From positions 191,228,103 to 191,292,102 of the forward strand of contig NC_134101.1 in NCBI RefSeq assembly GCF_000715075.1: a stretch of DNA of 64,000 nt. Reading direction: 5' to 3'. This DNA comes from Nicotiana tabacum (taxonomy: Eukaryota > Streptophyta > Magnoliopsida > Solanales > Solanaceae). The notes under the pieces are model-generated. The model saw nothing but the letters and a program-made list of their open reading frames with translations. It was not told the origin of the DNA and did not search any database. Below, one piece after another: positions 58,747-64,000 of the stretch; the first letter of the stretch is position 1; each line of letters starts with the position of its first letter. The position numbers and the translations under genes were made by a program.

Positions 58747-59390
58747 TTCTCCCTCACTTAAACATACGTTCGTGCTTGAACGTGCTAAGAGTCGTTTCAA
58801 AGCCATCAAATCAAGGTATAAATTCACCATACACATAAACATGGGTGATACCATGCCATCCCAATGCATATAAGTCCGACAACACCACATAACTGAAGAT
58901 CTTTACTTCACATTAGTCCTTACTCTTCCACATCGGGAACTCATTATAAAACCCGATTCTCGTATCTATACGATGTATAAGTCAAATCAAGATGTATCAA
59001 TCTATAACCATATCTATATGCTGTATAAGTCAAATCAAGTTGTATATATATGTTGTATAAGTCAAATCCATATAAGTTTGACAACACCACATAATTAAAG
59101 ATCCTTACTTCATATTAGTCCTTACATTTCCACATCGAGAACTCATTATAAAACCCCATTCTCGTATCTATATGATTTATAAGTCAAATCAAGCTGTATC
59201 AATCCATAAACATATCTATATGCTGTATAAGTCAAATCAAGCTGTATCTATACGCTGTATAAGTCAAATCAAGTTGTATCTATACGCTGTATAAGTCAAA
59301 TCAAGTCAAAAAAAACTATATCAATTCGAGCACTGTATCTCAAAATATAATAAAAATAACTTAACCTTTGAATAAATAAGATTTGCCCAG
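58747..59390 (-). other. 3' non-coding region before LTR c, with nested repeats
   Basis: Non-coding. It contains a 202-bp duplication (offsets 58937 and 59139) and ~32-bp units with the key gtataagtcaaatcaag (about 58975-59310). Confidence 0.7.
58880..59310 (-). repeat. 202-bp duplication containing ~32-bp gtataagtcaaatcaag units
   Basis: Two large copies share gaactcattataaaac and downstream text. Within and after them gtataagtcaaatcaag recurs about eight times at 30-70 bp spacing. Confidence 0.8.
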
Positions 59391-60374
59391 GTATCTCCGC
59401 ATTTGGAATACCAAATATCTCACTTGCACACCGACATCTGCGTGCAAAAGCTCGCATCTATGACCTCAACTTAACTGACCAAAATCACATCTGCGTAACA
59501 AAACATGCATCTGTGACAGCTCAGAAGCGCAAAACTTTTGCAGAAGCGGACACTCACCTTGAGCCTCAATCCCCATGTGATTCCTCATCCACAGAAGCGA
59601 AAAACCTGACCATGCCACAACCTTGAAAAAGCGACTCAAAACTCGCAGAAGCGATTTCGCATCTGCGCTCTAACATGCGAATATCCCCTTCTTCATCAAT
59701 TCTGTAAGAGTTAAATTCTTCTGAATCAGCATTATATCCAAACTCATTTCTCTCCTTTGAATTGCCACAAACACAATAATAATCTACTCCATGCATCAAA
59801 CCACACAAAATAATATTAAAATTACGAATCGTCGATCAAATGCCATCTTTGTGAACTATTTCAAATTCTCAAATTCCAAACATGCACCGAACACGTCTAA
59901 ATAACTCAGAATCACCTCAAATTTTGCATACAAGTCCCAAATGACATAATGAACCTATACCAACTCCCAACACAACAATCCAAACCAGGTAACCTTGAAG
60001 TCAACTCCCGGTCAAACCTATGAGCTTTATAGCCCTTCAAATTACCAACATTTGTCCAATTATATCCAAAACCTTTTAGAACACCCAAATGAAAATCCGG
60101 ACATGCGCCTAATTCCAAAATCACCATCATGTCCTAACGAAACCATCAAAATTCCGATTTGAAGTCAAATATGCAAATGTCATACTTGGTCAACTCTTCT
60201 AACTTAAAGCTTCTCAAATAAGAATCATTTTTTCAAAACAATCCCGAACCACTCGAACCAAAACCGACGATACATGCAATTCATATTACACCATATGAAG
60301 CTACTTAAGACTTCAAACCTCTGAACAAAATGCAAATGCTCAAAATGGCTGGTCAGGTCATTACATTCTCCCCT
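59391..60374 (-). repeat. LTR d, inverted, truncated Ty3/gypsy LTR
   Basis: On the minus strand it starts TGTAATGACCTGACCAGCC after a purine run (60375-60390). It runs about 1 kb through a word array of the gcatctgcg, agaagcg and ttcgcatctgcg type (59412-59672), then leaves the LTR alignment. Confidence 0.72.
59412..59672 (-). repeat. gcatctgcg/agaagcgg word array in LTR d
   Basis: Dispersed words gacatctgcgtgc, ctcgcatctatgacc, cacatctgcg, agaagcggacac and agcgatttcgcatctgcgc form a degenerate CpG array like those of LTRs a, b and c. Confidence 0.65.
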
Positions 60375-63300
60375 ACTTAGATATATGTTCGTCCTCGAAC
60401 GTGCCAAAAGTCGTTCCAAAGCCATTGTATCACTGTATAAACTCACCATACACATACCCATAGGTGTTCTCACGTCACCTAAATTCATATAAGCCCGACT
60501 TGCCATCCTGACTAAAAATCCTTACTTTAGCCTTAGTCCACAAATCTTAGAACTAAATCTCCAACATTTGGAAACCATTATAAGACCCGATTCTCACATA
60601 TATAAACTGTATAAGTCTGAACAAGTTGTATCATGTTATAACCACATTTCCAAAATATAATCACATGATATACCACATAACTCAATTACTCATAGCAATA
60701 ACTTCTTACCATAATAATTGTTCATTAACAAACCCAGTACCAGCGACATACCTTTAATCAAATAAAACCTTGTTCTAAATCTTCGTACACTGCCAATTAT
60801 GAAAGAAACATGTAGAAATTAATAAACACTATTCAGATCAATAAGTTGTAAAGCTTTCTCGCCCGATAAAAACAATTGCAAATTTCTAAGCTGGCTAATG
60901 ACATTATTCTCCCAACTTACCTGAATCAAATCCGATAGCACTCATTTTAGGTCCAATAACTTCATCTCATTCGGTACAAGTTGCTCGACCGACATGCCAC
61001 ACCAACACCACCTCAAGCCACATACCGTGCAATTCCTGCACCAACAAGCAACAACTCGAATGTACCCAATGTTGAAAAGAGAATCAAATGAGATAACCAT
61101 CCCAGAAGCTCAACGGATACCACTACAAAACGCAATGCTATGAACTCATCTCACAAAGAAGAAACATAACACACAAAAGAAGCACGGAGGATCATATCCC
61201 AACATAACTCCATTGCGATACGTGAACTAATCCATACACCGATACAATACTTCGAGCCATGACGCTCACCATCAACAACCATATGCATATCAACAATAAA
61301 CATGTGAAGTGCATGACCATAACCATGGAGAAATGGATAGCACAATATACTACAAATAGTGATACCATAACCAACGCAATCAACCATTCAATACCCCATG
61401 AACCATCTCGCCCAAACTCTGCCACAAGGCCCAAACAGAACCACATCATGTGTGTCAATAGTCAATAGTCTCACAACCTATTGTAGCATAGAAGGATAAC
61501 ACATGGAACATATCATAATACGAATATGATTAACTCTAACCGCTGACACACCCTTCAAATCAATTCCGATTACTTAATAGGCAGATAACGTCCGTAAAGT
61601 CCACAATAACCTATCTATAACACATACAATCAGTCGTCAACCTCTTAACATACCTTCACTATCCGCAACCAAGGAACAATCCACCTCTGAGAACCCTACT
61701 AGTTTTCAAATCCCTAGAATACAAGAATCTCTATGTTCGATACCAACTCCACTACTCAAATGATTGATTCATTTGACACATTCCTCATACACAATCATCT
61801 CACAAGAAATACTTCCATAATTCTTCCGTGCCACATAGCAAATGTCAACAGTCGATCAACCAGGCAATTACCGCAATACTAGTCCAGCATCCGCAAGCCA
61901 AACACAGTGCGCGTCCTGAAATGCACACCCTTCTTAGGTGATACCAATTAGTGCAGCATTCTCCTAAACATCTGAAACCGTCTATGTTGTCTAAAACTTA
62001 TGACCTTCAATTCGAACACAACTGCAACCTTGTACATACAAACCTTAGTCGCACATGTCGCACCACATCCATCATGCCATAATATGAAAACACGATAACC
62101 CCATTATCAATTCAGAATCACAAGTAGGATAGTCACCCCATCAGTAGAAAGTATTCCACTTGACCCCATCCAGGAGAAAAATTCACATCACTCAACATAC
62201 TCCTCATGCCTGTCGAAATCATTTGTCCCAAGCCGTGGTCGAAATCATTGAGAACTCTTTGAAACCCATTAGCACAAACCAAGCTATTAGAACTGAATCC
62301 ATCTAACTTAACCGAGTCACGCAGGTCGCTAAGCCCAAGAGTATTGCCACAAAACACCTGTAAAGTCTTACTATGCCAAAGGAACCGATCGCTTCTATTA
62401 CTATGCTGATCCAACCTACTACCAAGCTGACATATTTCTTCGATTCCCCTCTCAACTTGCCTTCAAGCTAACACTTCTTCTTTTCATTACACTACAATCC
62501 TTAACCCAAAGCTCACCACAAGATATCCTAGCATGAAACCACGTCGTCTTAAGGCTCATACGCTATTATATTCTCTCTTAAGAACCCTATAGTACTGTAA
62601 CCGAGATATCCACTCTAAAGAGACCTTCTGTGAATCTAAAGCTATTTTTTTAACCTCTCTGATACTAAAATGTAGAATCGCTAATGTTACAGACCAACCG
62701 ATGCAACTCTCAAACCAACCGATGCAACTCTCAGATCTTAGCCACATACAAAATGCGGGAAATTCTCAAGTACCACATATGAATCTTGAACTCATTAGAA
62801 CTTTCCTGAGAGTCATCCACTCTGCTTTAATCTCCAATGCACCGCCAATACGAGCTGAATGACTTGTGCTCCATCAACACACAAATACCTAAGGAAGTAA
62901 GCTCACCTTTAAGAAACTGAGTGAGTCCCTTCTCCTTGCACATTATATCCACCACAAACAACAAACCCGAATCACTCCATGATTTCTATATGTCCATAAA
63001 GTATAACACAACATCCAGAAAATTTTCCTTCCCCGCACTAACCTCGAAGCCATCCCCCTTCAAGTCATAACTAATCCACAAATATGCCTCAGACCAAAAC
63101 TAACATAACACATGATTATGCAACCTGATCGTTGATAAAAGTCTCCCTCACTTGGCTCGAAGCCATATAATATAACACTCGATAACACACAATACCCTTA
63201 CTCCATAGCTACAACAATCTCGTACTGCAATTCAACTAAATGGTTCATACGCTCTTGTAGATCTAATCATAAAATACCTCAAATCATCTTCTAAAAGCAT

Positions 63301-64000
63301 ATCCATCCTCATGTTAGTCGTGCGTACTTTCTCAAGTGATCCGAACTCAAATTTGCAGCATATAGACATCCCGTTGGTATAAAGGAAACCCTTCAAAGAA
63401 ACATCATAGGGATCACACAACCTCATAACATCCCTAGGAGATAACACTTGCTCAGCCTCAAACTAGCATTTCTCTATGCCTTATCATAGTCACACCCACT
63501 ATGCAATCGCTAAATCCCCCAAAGTCTGAACTCGTCAACAAGACATAAGAATCTACTTTATTCCACAAATGAACAACTGAAAGATCCCTAACATAATCAT
63601 AACTCAAGATTGTATAGCACATCAAGAAAGAAATCGAGCATCCATAGTCCTTTCACATCCCAAGCAAAATCCTCCTCGTCATATCCAAACCATCTAAGCA
63701 CATTCCGCAGTCACATAATACTCATTATATGGCCATCCAACCACTCTCTGCGCCATCAATCCCACTCCTAGAGACACTGCCAGACATATAGTCCAAAATC
63801 ACATACTCACACAACTGAAACTACCGAGCCCAAGTTGCGGTCTGAACCTAGCCTCAAGTCCTCTAGACTGGCCCAACTTCACAATACTGAGAGCACATCT
63901 CGCACCTCTTCTATGATATCACAAGTCGTTGATACATAGTTGATACCAAGTTCTCAACATAATATACGAGTGGATGGAAGGAAATCAAAGATATACGCTT
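60375..64000 (-). other. 3' non-coding region of inverted element, paralogue of 11189-13993/25184-25853
   Basis: No coding is supported. On the minus strand the order of segments matches element X: text near 63880 (ggccagtctagaggacttgagg), 61900 (gtgtttggcttgcggatgct) and 61040 (gagttgttgcttgttgg) through to gaacgacttttggcacgttcg and a purine run before LTR d. It keeps the uninterrupted form of the site where the Athila-like element entered X. Confidence 0.65.

Noticed and set aside
61151..61458. Short hydrophobic open frames conserved between 61151-61458 (minus) and 13558-13828 (plus), in the position where an env-like gene could lie
   Set aside because: Two different frames are conserved equally well in both paralogues, as expected from plain DNA similarity; there is no signal peptide, cysteine pattern or length typical of an envelope protein.
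1..64000. Host genes, tRNA or rRNA genes, CRISPR arrays, bacterial or organellar inserts
   Set aside because: I looked for these on both strands and saw none; all coding-like stretches longer than about 100 codons belong to retrotransposons or are shadows of them.

Overview
This 64 kb window is repeat-rich nuclear DNA of a flowering plant. The retrotransposon families (a Del/Tekay-like chromovirus, Athila-like and Ogre/Tat-like Ty3/gypsy elements) and their LTR sequences look most like those of Solanaceae (Nicotiana, Solanum or relatives), but that placement is family-level inference. I see no host gene, tRNA, rRNA, CRISPR or prokaryotic feature. Essentially all of the sequence can be assigned to nested LTR retrotransposons.

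Layout. 1-11188: two tandem copies of a chromovirus that share an LTR (tail of copy 1, LTR, internal region, LTR). 11189-13993 and 25184-25853: the non-coding 3' region of an older element X, split by an Athila-like element (13994-25178, 5-bp TSD TAAGG). The Athila-like element has only gag-protease coding and carries two solo LTRs inside its gag (16157-18679, TSD ATTAT; 19073-20413, TSD ATAGT). 25854-26557 and 50052-51979: an LTR of X, split by a 23.5 kb Ogre-like element on the minus strand (26558-50051). 51980-55358: a second, related LTR followed by a damaged primer-binding site and a fragment of integrase. 55359-64000: related LTRs and 3' non-coding sequence in inverted (minus) orientation.

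The Ogre-like element is the most complete unit. In its own sense it runs 5' LTR, tRNA-Arg-type PBS, leader, ORF1 (plant-mobile-domain-like plus coiled coil), gag, protease, G-patch-like domain, a 200-nt in-frame intron, RT, RNase H, a second archaeal-type RNase H, integrase, a 3' region with about 37 copies of a 71-bp tandem repeat, polypurine tract and 3' LTR. It is dead: it has many nonsense codons, nearly all explicable by C-to-T or G-to-A transitions, plus several frameshifts.

The observations I rate highest are structural. (1) CpG-rich imperfect-palindrome arrays lie about 40-70 bp upstream of the TATA or TATA-like box in the Athila-like and several gypsy LTR families but not in the Ogre LTR. 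(2) A pair of splice-donor-like sites spaced 411-420 nt recurs in five LTR copies. (3) Four dispersed copies of a bipartite motif lie in the untranslated spacers of the Ogre element. (4) The Ogre 71-bp satellite-like array is built from two half-units and has higher-order structure. (5) The chromovirus lacks gag and carries in its place a non-coding module related to the 3' region of its neighbours.
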